In this document: piece after piece, positions 22,442 through 33,132 of the stretch
Position numbering within the stretch: the first letter of the stretch is position 1
Layout: every line of letters begins with the position of its first letter
Assembly: GCF_038397755.1 (NCBI RefSeq)
Contig: NZ_CP151637.1
Coordinates: 2,046,001 to 2,110,000, forward strand
Direction of reading: 5' to 3'
DNA length: 64,000 nt
Source of the DNA: Microbacterium sp. LWH7-1.2
GTDB lineage: Bacteria > Actinomycetota > Actinomycetes > Actinomycetales > Microbacteriaceae
The notes under the pieces: generated by a model
What the model was told of the DNA's origin: nothing
Databases searched by the model: none
The model's input: the letters and a program-made list of their open reading frames with translations, nothing else
Translations under genes and position numbers: made by a program

Positions 22442-23803
22442 GTGGGTCCTACGACTGCGACCACGATCAACAGCCGCCGCTGGATCCTCGCGATCTTCGG
22501 CGCGCTCTTGGCCGCGGGAATGGTATTCCTGTCCGCACCCACGGTTGCGCGCGCGGACGCCCCCGACACCCCCGGAGGGGACCAGGAGCAGACCGACTTC
22601 TACTTCGGCGGCGTGATCACGTACGACGACGAGCCCGTCGAGGGCGTGACGATGTCGATCGAAGGCAACGGCTTCGAGGCCGAGACCGTCACCGATGCCG
22701 AGGGCAAGTGGCGTCTGTACGTGCCTGAGAAAGAGGAATACGTCCTCACGGTGGATGAGGACACCCTTCCCGAAGGCGTCATCGTCGACCCGGCGCAGCT
22801 GCCGGAGGGCACTCAGCCGAAGCAGGGCACGACGGCGTCGTTCGACGTCTCGTTCGGCCTCACCGGGTCGAAGATCGTCAACCTCTTCCTCGGTGAGGGC
22901 GAGAGGGTCACGACGTCGTTCTGGGACCAGCTCATCGAGCGGCTCATGAACGGCGTCAACTTCGGCCTGCTGCTCGCGCTCGCGGCCGTCGGCGTCTCCT
23001 TGATCTTCGGCACGACCGGCCTCAGCAACTTCGCCCACGGCGAGATGCTGACGTACGGCGCCGTGATGGCGCTCATCTTCGGCGTGTGGCTCAAGGTGCC
23101 GATGTACATCACCATCCCGATCGTGATCGTGCTCGGCGCGGCCCTCGGCTGGGCGCTCGACGCGGGTCTGTGGAAGCCGCTGCGCCGGCGAGGACTCGGG
23201 CTCGTGCAGCTCATGATCGTGAGCATCGGCCTCTCGCTCGCCGGCCGCTACGTGTTCCAGTTCTTCATCGGCGGCGGCACCTACCAGCTGCCCGGAGCCG
23301 GCGCCCCTCGCGACATCGTCTTCGGCCCGATCAAGCTGTCGTGGATCGATGTCGCCTCGATGGCGATCAGCATCGTGCTCCTGATCGCCGTCGCCTACTG
23401 GCTGCTGCGCACCCGCATCGGCAAGGCGACGCGCGCCATCAGCGACAACCCGGGTCTGGCCGCCGCGTCCGGCATCAACGTCGACCGCGTGATCCGCATC
23501 GTCTGGATCCTCGCGGCAGCTCTCGCCGCCATCGCCGGTGTGCTGTGGGCGTACTTCCGCCCCGGCGTGAAGTGGGACATGGGCGTGCAGGTGCTGCTGC
23601 TGATCTTCGCGGCGGTGACGCTCGGCGGCCTCGGCACCGCCTTCGGCGCCCTCATCGGCGCGCTCATCGTCGGCATCCTCGTCGAGATCTCGACCCTGTG
23701 GATTCCGCCGGACATGAAGTACGTCGGCGCGCTGGCCGTGCTGATCCTGATTCTGCTGGTGAGACCCCAGGGCATCTTGGGCCGGAAAGAGAGGCTCGGT
23801 TAG
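22442..23803 (+). CDS. livH: LivH-type branched-chain amino acid permease with an added extracytoplasmic domain
   Basis: 453 residues. An N-terminal signal-like helix (about 12-36, ending ARA) is followed by about 90 residues predicted as a beta-sandwich of the carboxypeptidase regulatory-like type (FYFGGVITYDDEPVEGVTMSIEG, AETVTDAEGKWRLYVP). From about residue 165 a standard LivH permease follows with eight helices and the EAA-like region (GLAAASGINVDRVIRI). Standard LivH is about 300 residues, so the front is an addition. GTG 22442 has GGAGG four bases upstream. First gene of the livH-M-G-F operon. Confidence 0.85.
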   Translation: MGPTTATTINSRRWILAIFGALLAAGMVFLSAPTVARADAPDTPGGDQEQTDFYFGGVITYDDEPVEGVTMSIEGNGFEAETVTDAEGKWRLYVPEKEEYVLTVDEDTLPEGVIVDPAQLPEGTQPKQGTTASFDVSFGLTGSKIVNLFLGEGERVTTSFWDQLIERLMNGVNFGLLLALAAVGVSLIFGTTGLSNFAHGEMLTYGAVMALIFGVWLKVPMYITIPIVIVLGAALGWALDAGLWKPLRRRGLGLVQLMIVSIGLSLAGRYVFQFFIGGGTYQLPGAGAPRDIVFGPIKLSWIDVASMAISIVLLIAVAYWLLRTRIGKATRAISDNPGLAAASGINVDRVIRIVWILAAALAAIAGVLWAYFRPGVKWDMGVQVLLLIFAAVTLGGLGTAFGALIGALIVGILVEISTLWIPPDMKYVGALAVLILILLVRPQGILGRKERLG

Positions 23804-23805
23804 TC

Positions 23806-24813
23806 ATGGACTGGGGACAGATCTTCAACAACACCGCTTACTGGTTCTTCAGCCCGGAGACCATCGCGTACGCCCTCGCGGCGACCGGCCTCGCCGTGCA
23901 GTTCGGCTTCGGAGGCCTGCTGAACTTCGGTATGGCCGGGTTCATGGCCCTCGGCGCCTACGGGTACGCGATCTCGATCCTGAGCTTCGGCTGGCCCTGG
24001 TGGGTCGGCATCCTCGTCGGATGCGTCGCGGCGGTCATCTTCGCGCTCATCCTCGGTATCCCGACGCTGCGTCTGCGAGCCGACTACCTCGCCATCGTGA
24101 CGATCGCCGCAGCCGAGATCGTCCGTCTGCTGCTGACAACTCAGCTCTTCGACGAGTGGACGAACTCCGCCGACGGCCTCGGCGGCTACCACGCCGGCTT
24201 CCGCGGGGCGAATCCGTTCCCTAAGACCGGGGCTGACGGCGAGCCGATCGTCTACGGCTTCGGGCCGTGGGAGTGGACCGCCGACCAGCTGTGGGTGCGC
24301 GTCTTCGGCATCATCCTGCTGGGGATCGCGATCTACATCGTGTGGGCGATCATGCGCAGCCCGTGGGGCCGCGTGCTCAAGGGCATCCGCGAAGACGAGG
24401 ACGCCGTGCGCTCGCTCGGCAAGAACGTCTTCTCCTACAAGATGCAGGCGCTCATGATCGGTGGTGTCTTCGGCGCCCTCGGCGGCGTGGTGTTCGCGCT
24501 CCCCTCGGCCGTGATCCCGGCGACCTACACGACCAGCCTCACGTTCTTCATCTGGACGATCCTGCTGCTGGGCGGAGCCGCCACCGTGTTCGGCCCGGTC
24601 GTCGGCTCGGTGATCTTCTGGGTGATCATGGGCTTCCTCGACAACGTGCTGCCCGTCCTCGCCCAGTCCGACATCCCGGTCATCTCGCTGCTGTCGAGCC
24701 AGCAGGCCGCGACGCTGCGCTTCATCCTCGTCGGCGTCGCGCTCATGCTCATCGTCATCTTCCGCCCGCAGGGCATCTTCGGAAACAAGAGGGAGCTGAC
24801 CTTTGTCAAGTAA
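23806..24813 (+). CDS. livM: LivM-type branched-chain amino acid permease
   Basis: 335 residues, eight to ten helices; LNFGMAGFMALGAYGYA and LGIPTLRLRADYLAIVTIAAAEI are LivM phrases. The cytoplasmic loop IREDEDAVRSLGKNVFSYKMQAL contacts the ATPase. It starts two bases after livH ends and overlaps livG by 11 bases. Confidence 0.9.
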   Translation: MDWGQIFNNTAYWFFSPETIAYALAATGLAVQFGFGGLLNFGMAGFMALGAYGYAISILSFGWPWWVGILVGCVAAVIFALILGIPTLRLRADYLAIVTIAAAEIVRLLLTTQLFDEWTNSADGLGGYHAGFRGANPFPKTGADGEPIVYGFGPWEWTADQLWVRVFGIILLGIAIYIVWAIMRSPWGRVLKGIREDEDAVRSLGKNVFSYKMQALMIGGVFGALGGVVFALPSAVIPATYTTSLTFFIWTILLLGGAATVFGPVVGSVIFWVIMGFLDNVLPVLAQSDIPVISLLSSQQAATLRFILVGVALMLIVIFRPQGIFGNKRELTFVK

Positions 24814-25860
24814 CCCGCCCAGCAACCCGCCCGCCGCCGAGCCGGTGGTCCCCGCGAACTCGGCGGCACAGCCGGTGCCGTCGAGCACGGGCACGGTCAC
24901 GACCCCGACCGGCAGCATCCGTCGTCCCAAGACCGGCGGTCTCGCGAAGGGCGATGCCGTCCCCGGCGTCGCCAAGAACGACCCGATCCTCGTCATCGAC
25001 GACATCACCCGACGCTTCGGCGGTCTGACCGCCGTCGACGTCGGGCACCTCGAGATCCCGCGTCACGCGATCACCGCGCTCATCGGCCCCAACGGCGCCG
25101 GCAAGACGACGCTGTTCAATCTGCTGTGCGGCTTCGACAAGCCGAACAGCGGAACCTGGAGTTTCGACGGCAAGAACCTGTCGGGCATCCCGTCGTTCAA
25201 GGTCGCCCGCATGGGCCAGGTGCGCACCTTCCAGCTCACCAAGGCGCTCTCGCTGCTGACGGTGCTCGAGAACATGAAGCTCGGCGCCACCGCCCAGAAG
25301 GGCGAGAGCCTCTGGGCGAGCATCGTCCCGGCGATCTGGCGCAAGCAGGACAACGACATCGAAGACAAGGCGATGGAGCTGCTCGCGCGCTTCAAGCTCG
25401 ATGCCAAGTCCGACGACTACGCGGCCTCGCTCTCGGGCGGTCAGCGCAAGCTCCTCGAGATGGCGCGCGCCCTCATGAGCGACCCGACGCTCGTGATGCT
25501 CGACGAGCCCATGGCCGGTGTCAACCCGGCGCTCACGGAGTCGCTCCTCGACCACATCCTCGACCTCAAAGACCTCGGCATGACGGTGCTCTTCGTCGAG
25601 CACGACATGCACATGGTGCGGCACATCGCCGACTGGGTCGTCGTCATGGCCGAGGGCAAAGTCGTCGCCGAAGGCCCGCCCGACACCGTCATGCAGGACC
25701 CGGCGGTGGTGGACGCCTACCTCGGCAGCCACCAGGACGTCGACCTCGGCGTCGTGACCGGGCGTGTGGCCGGCGAGCTCGACGCATCCGCCGAGGAGCT
25801 GCTCGAAGAGATCAAGGAGGCCGAGGAGGCCTCGATCGCCGAAGCCGAGGAGGAGAACAA

Positions 25861-25864
<4 letters not shown>
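24803..25864 (+). CDS. livG: LivG-type ABC transporter ATPase
   Basis: 353 residues. Walker A GPNGAGKTT, signature LSGGQRKLLE, Walker B LVMLDEPMAGVNP, H-loop VEHDMHMV. The N-terminal 60 residues are a Pro/Ser/Thr-rich extension and the C-terminal 35 are acidic, both unusual for LivG (about 255 residues). The start is TTG inside the end of livM; a later in-frame start is possible because the extension is not conserved in the family. Confidence 0.88.
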
Positions 25865-26643
<779 letters not shown>

Positions 26644-26658
26644 CCCCGACACGCAGAG

Positions 26659-26698
26659 AAGGAGGGGACCGGATGCTGCAGCATCCGGTCCCCTCCTT
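26659..26698 (+). terminator. Terminator of the liv operon
   Basis: Perfect palindrome with 20-base arms and no loop, ending in tccttgttc; its centre is GGATGCTG/CAGCATCC. Confidence 0.75.
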
Positions 26699-26793
26699 GT
26701 TCGCTGCCGTCCCTCCCCTGTCGTGCGCGGGCGACCCCGGGTTCAGCCCGTGAGACCGAAAGGGCGGCTCGGGACCGCCACCGGCGAACGCGA

Positions 26794-26821
26794 CAGGGCC
26801 CCGGATCGCTCCGGGGCCCTG
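26794..26821 (-). terminator. Terminator of the binding-protein gene
   Basis: Perfect 12-base arms cagggccccgga (26794-26805) and tccggggccctg (26810-26821) with loop tcgc, 18 bases beyond the leftward gene. Confidence 0.65.
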
Positions 26822-26838
26822 TGCTGCGTCAGCCTGGT

Positions 26839-28122
26839 TTACAGGTCGATGCGCGTGTAGAGGTTGTCGGCACCGTACTGGAAGACACCGATGGTGGCCT
26901 CGGTCGGGTCGCCGTGCTCGTCGAAGGTGATCGGGCCGGAGAAGCCGTCGTAGTCGGCCGTGCCGCCTTCGAGGATGATGTCGGCGCAGTCGGCGAAGTT
27001 GTCGCACTTCTCGCCGTCACCCGAACCGCCCGAGACCTCCTGCAGGCTGCCCGCGACGTCGGCGGCGTCGGTCGAGTTGGCCGTGAGCGCCGCAAGGGCC
27101 AGCAGGATGACCGCGTCGTACGCCTCGTTGGCGTACGAGAAGTCGGTCAGCTCCGAGTTGCCGTCGGCGACCCACCAGTCGTTGAGTCGACCCTGGAACT
27201 CGGTGTCAGGAGCCGGACCCGCGGGGGTCGTGCCCTTCGCACCCTCCATGCTCACGCCGGCCGGCCACTTCTCGTCCGAACCGAAGTTCTTCAGGTTGCC
27301 GTCGACGAGGTACAGGTTCTCGGCGGGGTAGCCCGCGGCGATGAGCGCCGGGCCGATCGTGTAGATCTCGTCGAAGGTGATCAGCGCGATGGCGTCCGGG
27401 TTCGAGGCGAGGATCGCGGAGATCTGCGCGTCGAAGTTGGTGTCACCGGTGTTGTACGACTGCTCGGCGACGATCTCGCCACCGGTGCCGGTGAAGACCT
27501 CCTGGAAGACCTCGTTGAGGCCGGTGCCGTAGGAGTCGTTCTGGTAGAGCACCGCGACGTTCTTGTGGCCGTCCTCGGCGACGACGTTGCCGAGGACCTC
27601 GCCCTGGAGCGTGTCAGCGGGAGCCGTGCGCCAGTAGAGGCCGTTGTCGTCCCAGTTGGTGAAGTCGAGCGACGTGTTGGCCGGAGAGAACGTGATGATG
27701 CCGGCGGCGACCGCGTCGTCGAGGAAGAGCTTCGTCACACCCGAGGAGGCGGCGCCGATGGCGGCGGTCACGTCCTCGGAGATCAGCTTCTGGATGGTCG
27801 TCGCGTAGGCCTTGTTGTCGGTGTCGCCCGAGTCACCCCAGACGATGTCGTCGATGGTGATGCCCTTTGCGGCCTCGTTGATGTCGGCAGCGGCGAGTCC
27901 GACGCCGGCCTCCTCCGGCGGGCCGAGGAAGGCGAGGGTACCCGTCTGCGGGAGGATCGTCCCGATCTTCAGGGTGAGGTCGCGCTCCTCGGTGGGCGGG
28001 GTGGTCTCGTCGCCGCCCCCGGTGCCCCCACCGGCGCAACCGGCGAGGACGAGGGCGCTGGCGCCGATGAGCGCGATGCCACCGATGACGGTGGACGTGC
28101 GCGAGCGGGTGAAGACGCTCAT
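26839..28122 (-). CDS. livK: Branched-chain amino acid/amide-binding lipoprotein (LivK-like)
   Basis: 427 residues. Lipoprotein signal with lipobox LAGC (Cys about 29), a Gly/Thr-rich linker, then a type I periplasmic-binding fold: LKIGTILPQTGTLAFLGPPEEAGV, AAIGAASSGVT, NVAVLYQNDSYGTG. Two Cys residues in a CDNFADC loop near the C-terminus may pair. It is convergent with the livHMGF operon, so it has its own promoter and terminator, but it is the obvious partner. AAGGAG precedes the ATG. Confidence 0.88.
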   Translation of the reverse strand: MSVFTRSRTSTVIGGIALIGASALVLAGCAGGGTGGGDETTPPTEERDLTLKIGTILPQTGTLAFLGPPEEAGVGLAAADINEAAKGITIDDIVWGDSGDTDNKAYATTIQKLISEDVTAAIGAASSGVTKLFLDDAVAAGIITFSPANTSLDFTNWDDNGLYWRTAPADTLQGEVLGNVVAEDGHKNVAVLYQNDSYGTGLNEVFQEVFTGTGGEIVAEQSYNTGDTNFDAQISAILASNPDAIALITFDEIYTIGPALIAAGYPAENLYLVDGNLKNFGSDEKWPAGVSMEGAKGTTPAGPAPDTEFQGRLNDWWVADGNSELTDFSYANEAYDAVILLALAALTANSTDAADVAGSLQEVSGGSGDGEKCDNFADCADIILEGGTADYDGFSGPITFDEHGDPTEATIGVFQYGADNLYTRIDL

Positions 28123-28433
28123 GTTGCTCCTTGCTGTGCGATTACAACGGGAACGGCTCGGGCGCCGACCCAGTGCACTAAACCTAATCGCCGTCAAGCG
28201 TCGCCAATGTTGCCTTTCGTTAACGATCTGTAACAGCTTGAAAACCGTGATCGGACCGTAATTCTGGGGGCGTGTCGATGGCCCGTGCTGTGGATAACCC
28301 GTCGGCCTCGGCGGCCGAGCGGCCGCAGCAGGTGCCACATCCGACGCACGGCCCTCATACCCCTTACCCGTATACACTGGAACGACGGAGTACCCCTCAG
28401 GGGTATCCATCCCCGATCTACAGAGGAGAAGTC
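28123..28433. other. Divergent promoter region, livK and copper operon
   Basis: The left part carries AT-rich bases with TTGACG (28192-28197, minus strand) and several TA-rich hexamers; I could not fix the livK -10. The right part holds the copper promoter and CsoR site. No open gene was found. Confidence 0.5.
28358..28405 (+). promoter_or_regulatory. Copper operon promoter with CsoR operator
   Basis: The palindrome TACCCCTCAGGGGTA (28391-28405) is the C-tract/G-tract form bound by CsoR repressors. It lies just after the -10 box TACACT (28373-28378), where it would block transcription. A second half-site TACCCC is at 28358-28363. Confidence 0.75.
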
Positions 28434-28643
28434 ATGGCTGAGGCCGAGTACACGGTGACAGGGATGAGCTGCGGGCACTGCGAGGCGTCCGTGCGTGGCG
28501 AGGTGTCGAAGCTCGCGGGCGTGCAGGACGTCCAGGTGAGCGCCGCCGCCGGCACGCTCAAGGTCGTCTCCGCCGCCGAGATCGCCGATGACGCCGTCAT
28601 CGCGGCCGTCGACGAGGCCGGCTACAGCGCGGTCCGCGCATGA
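28434..28643 (+). CDS. copZ: CopZ-like copper chaperone (HMA domain)
   Basis: 69 residues, one heavy-metal-associated fold with the metal site MSCGHC (Cys13, Cys16). Delivers Cu(I) to the ATPase encoded next. Strong ribosome site agaggagaa. Its stop overlaps the copA start (ATGA). Confidence 0.9.
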   Translation: MAEAEYTVTGMSCGHCEASVRGEVSKLAGVQDVQVSAAAGTLKVVSAAEIADDAVIAAVDEAGYSAVRA

Positions 28644-30988
28644 GCGAGGCCTCGATCCCCGTCGCCCGGTTCGAGCTCGAGATCGGCGGGATGACGTGCG
28701 CGTCATGCGCCGCGCGGATCGAGAAGCGGCTGAACCGGATGGACGGGGTCGAGGCATCCGTCAACTACGCCACGGAGAAGGCGTTCGTCACCGTTCCCGC
28801 AGGACTCGACCCGCAGGCGCTCATCGAGGAGGTCGAGAAGACCGGCTACACCGCCGCCCTCCCCGCCCCGCCGGCGACCGAGGTCGCCTCCGAGGAGCCC
28901 GCCGACCCGGAGCTCACGGGCCTCCGCCACCGGCTCATCGGGTCGATCGTGCTGTCGGTGCCGGTGATCCTCCTGGCGATGATCCCGGCGCTGCAGTTCA
29001 CCTACTGGCAGTGGGCGTCACTGGCGCTCGCGGCGCCGGTGGTGGTGTGGGGCGCGTGGCCGTTCCACCGCGCCGCCTGGATCAACCTGCGCCACGGCGC
29101 CGCCACGATGGACACGCTGATCTCGCTCGGCGTCTCTGCCGCGTTCCTGTGGTCGCTGTACGCGCTGTTCTTCGGGCACGCGGGCATGCCGGGCATGACG
29201 CACACGTTCGAGTGGTCCGTCGCGCCCAGCGACGGCGCGGGCGACATCTACCTCGAGGTCGCCGCCGGCGTCACGACGTTCGTGCTCGCGGGCCGGTACT
29301 TCGAGCAGCGATCCAAGCGCCGCGCGGGCGCTGCATTGCGCGCCCTGCTGGAGATCGGAGCGAAGGACGTCGCGGTGCTCCGCCCGGCGGGCGCCCCCGC
29401 CGGTCAGGTCGCACTCGGGATGCCGGGGATCGGCTCGCCCGCCGCGCCCGCACTCGTCGAGGTGCGTGTGCCGGTCGCCGAGCTCCGCGTCGGCGAGGAA
29501 TTCGTCGTCCGCCCCGGCGAGAAGATCGCCACCGACGGCGTCGTGGCCTCCGGCACATCCGCGGTCGACGCCTCGATGGTGACGGGCGAATCGGTGCCGG
29601 TCGAGGTCGCGCCCGGTGACGCGGTCATCGGCGCCACCGTCAACGCGGGCGGGCGCCTGGTCGTGCGCGCGACACGCATCGGCGACGACACCCAGCTCGC
29701 GCAGATGGCGCGGCTCGTCGAGAACGCCCAGTCGGGCAAGGCCAAGGTGCAGCGCCTGGCCGATCGCATCTCGGGGGTCTTCGTCCCGATCGTGCTGCTG
29801 ATCTCGCTCGGCACGCTCGCGGCTTGGCTGATGGTGGGCGCCTCCGCCGCGATGGCGTTCACCGCGGCCGTCGCGGTGCTCATCATCGCGTGCCCGTGCG
29901 CGCTGGGACTCGCGACGCCGACCGCGCTGCTCGTCGGCACGGGTCGCGGCGCGCAGTTCGGCATCCTCATCAAGGGTCCGGAGGTGCTCGAGTCCACGCG
30001 CACGGTCGACACCGTCGTGCTCGACAAGACCGGCACCGTCACGAGCGGCCGCATGTCGCTCGTCGACGTCGTCGTGGCCGGGTCGCTCGATGCGCACGCG
30101 AACGAGGCGTCGGCCGCGCGTGCCGAGCTGGTGCGCCTCGCGGGGGCACTGGAGCACGCGTCCGAGCATCCGATCGCGCAGGCGATCGCCCGCGCCGCCA
30201 CGGCGGAAGCAGGGCCTCTCCCCCACGTCGAGTCGTTCCAGAACGTGCCCGGCAAGGGCGTCTCGGGCGTCGTCGAGGGGCATGCCGTGATCGTCGGGCG
30301 CGAGACGCTGCTCGCGGAGTGGGCGCTGAGGCTCCCCGAGGATCTCGCCGCTGCGAAGGCCGCGGCCGAGGCGCACGGCCGCACCCCGGTGCTCGCCGGG
30401 TGGGATGGCGCCGTGCGCGGACTCCTCGTCGTCGCCGACCAGGTCAAGCCCACGAGCCGAGAAGCCGTCGATCAGCTGAAGGCCCTCGGCCTCACGCCGG
30501 TGCTGCTCACCGGCGACAACGCCGCCGCGGCGGGGGCGATCGCCGACGAGGTCGGGATCGAGCGTGTGATCGCCGAGGTGCTCCCGCACGACAAGGTCGC
30601 CGTCGTCACCGAGCTCCAGGGCGAGGGCCGCGTCGTCGCGATGGTGGGCGACGGCGTCAACGACGCCGCCGCTCTCGCGCAGGCCGACCTGGGTCTCGCG
30701 ATGGGAACGGGAACGGATGCGGCGATCGAGGCCTCCGACATCACCCTGGTCCGCGGCGACCTGCGCAGCGCTGCCGACGCGATCCGCCTCTCGCGCGCGA
30801 CCCTCGGCACGATCAAGGTCAACCTCTTCTGGGCCTTCGCCTACAACGTCGCGGCGATCCCCCTCGCCGCGCTGGGCCTCTTGAACCCTATGATCGCCGG
30901 AGCGGCGATGGCGTTCTCGAGCGTCTTCGTGGTGGGCAACAGCCTGCGCCTGCGGCGGTTCCGCAGCCTCTCGACCACTCACCGTTGA
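28640..30988 (+). CDS. copA: Copper-exporting P1B-type ATPase
   Basis: 782 residues. N-terminal HMA domain with MTCASC (Cys20, Cys23), eight expected helices, actuator TGES, ion-binding CPC at residues 418-420, phosphorylation site DKTGT (Asp462), and hinge [10 protein letters not shown]. The CPC motif and the chaperone/CsoR neighbours point to Cu(I). The loop after helix 2 is rich in Gly, His and Met ([11 protein letters not shown]), a plausible metal-entry or release patch. The actuator contains an Ala/Pro-rich insertion (about 240-270). Confidence 0.93.
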   Translation: MSEASIPVARFELEIGGMTCASCAARIEKRLNRMDGVEASVNYATEKAFVTVPAGLDPQALIEEVEKTGYTAALPAPPATEVASEEPADPELTGLRHRLIGSIVLSVPVILLAMIPALQFTYWQWASLALAAPVVVWGAWPFHRAAWINLRHGAATMDTLISLGVSAAFLWSLYALFFGHAGMPGMTHTFEWSVAPSDGAGDIYLEVAAGVTTFVLAGRYFEQRSKRRAGAALRALLEIGAKDVAVLRPAGAPAGQVALGMPGIGSPAAPALVEVRVPVAELRVGEEFVVRPGEKIATDGVVASGTSAVDASMVTGESVPVEVAPGDAVIGATVNAGGRLVVRATRIGDDTQLAQMARLVENAQSGKAKVQRLADRISGVFVPIVLLISLGTLAAWLMVGASAAMAFTAAVAVLIIACPCALGLATPTALLVGTGRGAQFGILIKGPEVLESTRTVDTVVLDKTGTVTSGRMSLVDVVVAGSLDAHANEASAARAELVRLAGALEHASEHPIAQAIARAATAEAGPLPHVESFQNVPGKGVSGVVEGHAVIVGRETLLAEWALRLPEDLAAAKAAAEAHGRTPVLAGWDGAVRGLLVVADQVKPTSREAVDQLKALGLTPVLLTGDNAAAAGAIADEVGIERVIAEVLPHDKVAVVTELQGEGRVVAMVGDGVNDAAALAQADLGLAMGTGTDAAIEASDITLVRGDLRSAADAIRLSRATLGTIKVNLFWAFAYNVAAIPLAALGLLNPMIAGAAMAFSSVFVVGNSLRLRRFRSLSTTHR

Positions 30989-30999
30989 AGGAGTCCGAC

Positions 31000-31329
31000 A
31001 TGACCGACACCGCTCTCGAGCACTCCCCTTCGCACGCCGACGAGCACTCCCACCACGGCTACATCACCGACAAGGACAAGTACCTCAACCGCCTCAAGCG
31101 GATCGAGGGTCAGGCCCGCGGGATCCACAAGATGGTCGAGGACGAGAAGTACTGCATCGACATCCTCACGCAGATCAGCGCGCTGACCTCCGCCCTCGAG
31201 GCGGTCGCCGTGGGCCTGCTCGACGACCACCTGCGACACTGCGTCGTGGATGCTGCGCGCCTGGGCGGCGCCGAGGCCGACGCCAAGATCAGCGAGGCCA
31301 CCCAGGCCATCGCGCGACTGGTGCGCTGA
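31000..31329 (+). CDS. csoR: CsoR-family copper-sensing repressor
   Basis: 109 residues, all-helical. The Cu(I) ligands occur at canonical spacing: Cys52 (EKYC), His77 and Cys81 (DDHLRHC), with the second-sphere Tyr51. The first 20 residues are His-rich (HADEHSHHG), an extra metal-binding head. Last gene of copZ-copA-csoR; closes a feedback loop through the operator at 28391. GAAGGAG ribosome site. Confidence 0.92.
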   Translation: MTDTALEHSPSHADEHSHHGYITDKDKYLNRLKRIEGQARGIHKMVEDEKYCIDILTQISALTSALEAVAVGLLDDHLRHCVVDAARLGGAEADAKISEATQAIARLVR

Positions 31330-31332
31330 CCC

Positions 31333-32349
31333 CTACGACGCGACGCGCGTACGGCGCGCGTGGATGAGGGAGTCCACGGTCAGCACGATGAGCGACACCC
31401 ACACCAGCCCGAAGCCGATCCAGCGTTCGACGGGCATCGGCTCGCCGAGCACCAGCCAGCCCACCAGGAACTGCAGCACCGGCGCGACGAACTGCATGAG
31501 CCCGATCGTGGTGAGCGACACGCGGCGCGCACCCGCCGCGAACAGCAGCAGCGGCACGGCCGTGATCACGCCGGTCAGGCTGAGGAGCACGGTGTGCTGC
31601 CATCCGTACGCACCCATCGTCAGGCCTTCGGTCGCACCGACGATGACGAGCACGACCACGGCGATCGGCGAGAGCCACAGCGTCTCGAGCGTGAGGCCGC
31701 TGACGGCGTCGACCGACGGGCCGACCTTCTTCTTCACGAGGCCATAGAGGCCGAAGGATGCGGCGAGCGTGAGCGCGATCCAGGGGAAGGCGCCGTAACC
31801 GATCACGATGACGAGCACCGCGGCCGCGGCGATGCCGATGGCGACCCACTGCGTCGTGCGCAGGCGCTCGCGGAGCACGAGCACCGCCAGGAGCACGGTG
31901 GCGATCGGGTTGATGAAGTAGCCCAGGCTGGTCTCGATGACGTGGCCGCTGAGCGCCCCGTAGATGAAGACCTGCCAGTTGACGTAGATCAGTAGACCCG
32001 CGATGACGGTGAGCCCGAGCACCTTCGGCTGCCGGAAGATCGCGGCGAGCCGCGGCCACGAGCGGGTCACGGTGAGCAGCAGGGCGCAGAAGACGAGCGA
32101 CAGCAGGATGCGCCACGCCACGATCTCCCACGGCCCGGTGGGCGCGAGGAGCAGGAAGTACAGCGGCAGGAAGCCCCACAGCAGGTACGCCGAGAACGTG
32201 AAGATCCCGCCGAGCCGGCGCTCCCGGGCCGCGGCGACGTCGGACACGACCCGGCGGGTCCCTGTGGTGACGCCGAGGTCGAGCGCCGTCGCGTCATCGA
32301 GTCCGTCCACCACGTCGCGATCGGGAAGGGAAGACTGCTCGTGACTCAC
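31333..32349 (-). CDS. rarD: RarD/EamA-type transporter
   Basis: 338 residues; ten helices of the drug/metabolite transporter superfamily after a 45-residue cytoplasmic head. SAYLLWGFLPLYF, LLIYVNWQVFIYG and SLGYFINPI are RarD phrases. Substrate unknown. Stop codons of csoR and rarD are separated by only three bases. GTG start fixed by a leaderless box. Confidence 0.85.
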   Translation of the reverse strand: MSHEQSSLPDRDVVDGLDDATALDLGVTTGTRRVVSDVAAARERRLGGIFTFSAYLLWGFLPLYFLLLAPTGPWEIVAWRILLSLVFCALLLTVTRSWPRLAAIFRQPKVLGLTVIAGLLIYVNWQVFIYGALSGHVIETSLGYFINPIATVLLAVLVLRERLRTTQWVAIGIAAAAVLVIVIGYGAFPWIALTLAASFGLYGLVKKKVGPSVDAVSGLTLETLWLSPIAVVVLVIVGATEGLTMGAYGWQHTVLLSLTGVITAVPLLLFAAGARRVSLTTIGLMQFVAPVLQFLVGWLVLGEPMPVERWIGFGLVWVSLIVLTVDSLIHARRTRVAS

Positions 32350-32355
32350 CGAGTC

Positions 32356-32361
32356 AGCCTA
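32356..32361 (-). promoter_or_regulatory. Leaderless -10 box of rarD
   Basis: Minus-strand TAGGCT, six bases, then GTG 32349. Confidence 0.6.
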
Positions 32362-32486
32362 CGCCCGCCCTACCCTGGGCACGGTGGCATCTTCGGGCTC
32401 GCAGCATCCGTTCCCTGACGTCCTCGGCCGCAATCCTGCCACCCGTGACGCCCCGCCTCCCTGGCCGCCGATCCGGGCATGACGAA

Positions 32487-32514
32487 AGGGCCGGATGCCG
32501 AAGCATCCGACCCT
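32487..32514 (-). terminator. Terminator of groES
   Basis: Twelve-base arms agggccggatgc and gcatccgaccct around loop cgaa, one G-T pair; GGATGC in both arms. Confidence 0.6.
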
Positions 32515-32538
32515 CTCGGTACGCGCTGTGCGCGGGAC

Positions 32539-32835
32539 TCAGCGAACGACGACCGCGAGGACGTCGCGAGCCGACAGGACGAGAAGCTCGTCGCCGCCGA
32601 ACTTGACCTCGGTCCCGCCGTACTTGCTGTAGATCACGCGGTCGCCGACGGCGACGTCGAGCGGGATGCGGTTGCCGTTGTCGTCGATACGACCCGGGCC
32701 CACCGCCACGACCTCGCCCTCCTGGGGCTTCTCCTTGGCGGTGTCGGGGATGACCAGACCGCTGGACGTGGTCTGCTCGGCCTCGACCTGCTTGATGACG
32801 ATGCGGTCCTCGAGCGGCTTGATGGAAACCGACAC
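32539..32835 (-). CDS. groES: Co-chaperonin GroES
   Basis: 98 residues, complete Cpn10: [19 protein letters not shown], mobile loop [17 protein letters not shown], and ending [10 protein letters not shown]. groEL is not downstream, where rarD lies in its own transcription unit, so groES is monocistronic here, as in several actinobacteria with unlinked groEL genes. Two CIRCE elements indicate HrcA control. Confidence 0.95.
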   Translation of the reverse strand: MSVSIKPLEDRIVIKQVEAEQTTSSGLVIPDTAKEKPQEGEVVAVGPGRIDDNGNRIPLDVAVGDRVIYSKYGGTEVKFGGDELLVLSARDVLAVVVR

Positions 32836-32868
32836 GGTCTACCTCTTCCTTCTTGAGACTAAGACTCG

Positions 32869-32941
32869 TTAGCACTCTGACATTGAGAGTGCTTACGTCA
32901 GTCTAGGCAACCGGCTGGCACTCATGCAACGTGAGTGCCAA
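32869..32941 (-). promoter_or_regulatory. groES promoter with two CIRCE elements
   Basis: CIRCE 1: TTAGCACTC-N9-GAGTGCTTA (32869-32895). CIRCE 2: CTGGCACTC-N9-GAGTGCCAA (32915-32941). Between them the minus-strand -10 TAGACT (32900-32905) pairs with TTGCAT, 18 bases upstream, inside CIRCE 2. HrcA bound here would block RNA polymerase. Confidence 0.85.
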
Positions 32942-33007
32942 TGAGTCGTCACGCTCGAACCGGGTTTCGCCTCATGACCTCGGCGCTTCGCAAAATGAGC
33001 CAACCCC

Positions 33008-33037
33008 TTGAGTGCCATTTCGAAGCGGATGTATCAT
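33008..33037 (+). promoter_or_regulatory. Promoter of the Hsp70-like/LuxR operon
   Basis: TTGAGT (33008-33013), 18-base spacer, TATCAT (33032-33037). AACCCC sits directly upstream (33002-33007). The leader is about 90 bases. Confidence 0.5.
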
Positions 33038-33132
33038 CGCAGACGTCGGCCGCTCTTTCGTGGGGAACGAACTAGGGCGGTCGATGCGAGGTCGGGGGAG
33101 CTCGCACGCAAACGATGTGGGGGCGTTTCAGC

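Noticed and set aside
32350..32538. Possible missing groEL next to groES
   Set aside because: The downstream gap is 189 bases with a terminator and then rarD. Unlinked groEL is normal in actinobacteria, so nothing is broken.
33115..33132. ATG 33115 as start of the Hsp70-like gene
   Set aside because: Its G-rich ribosome site would be about 15-20 bases away; GTG 33133 is better placed after GTGGGGG and begins the family sequence. Kept as an alternative.
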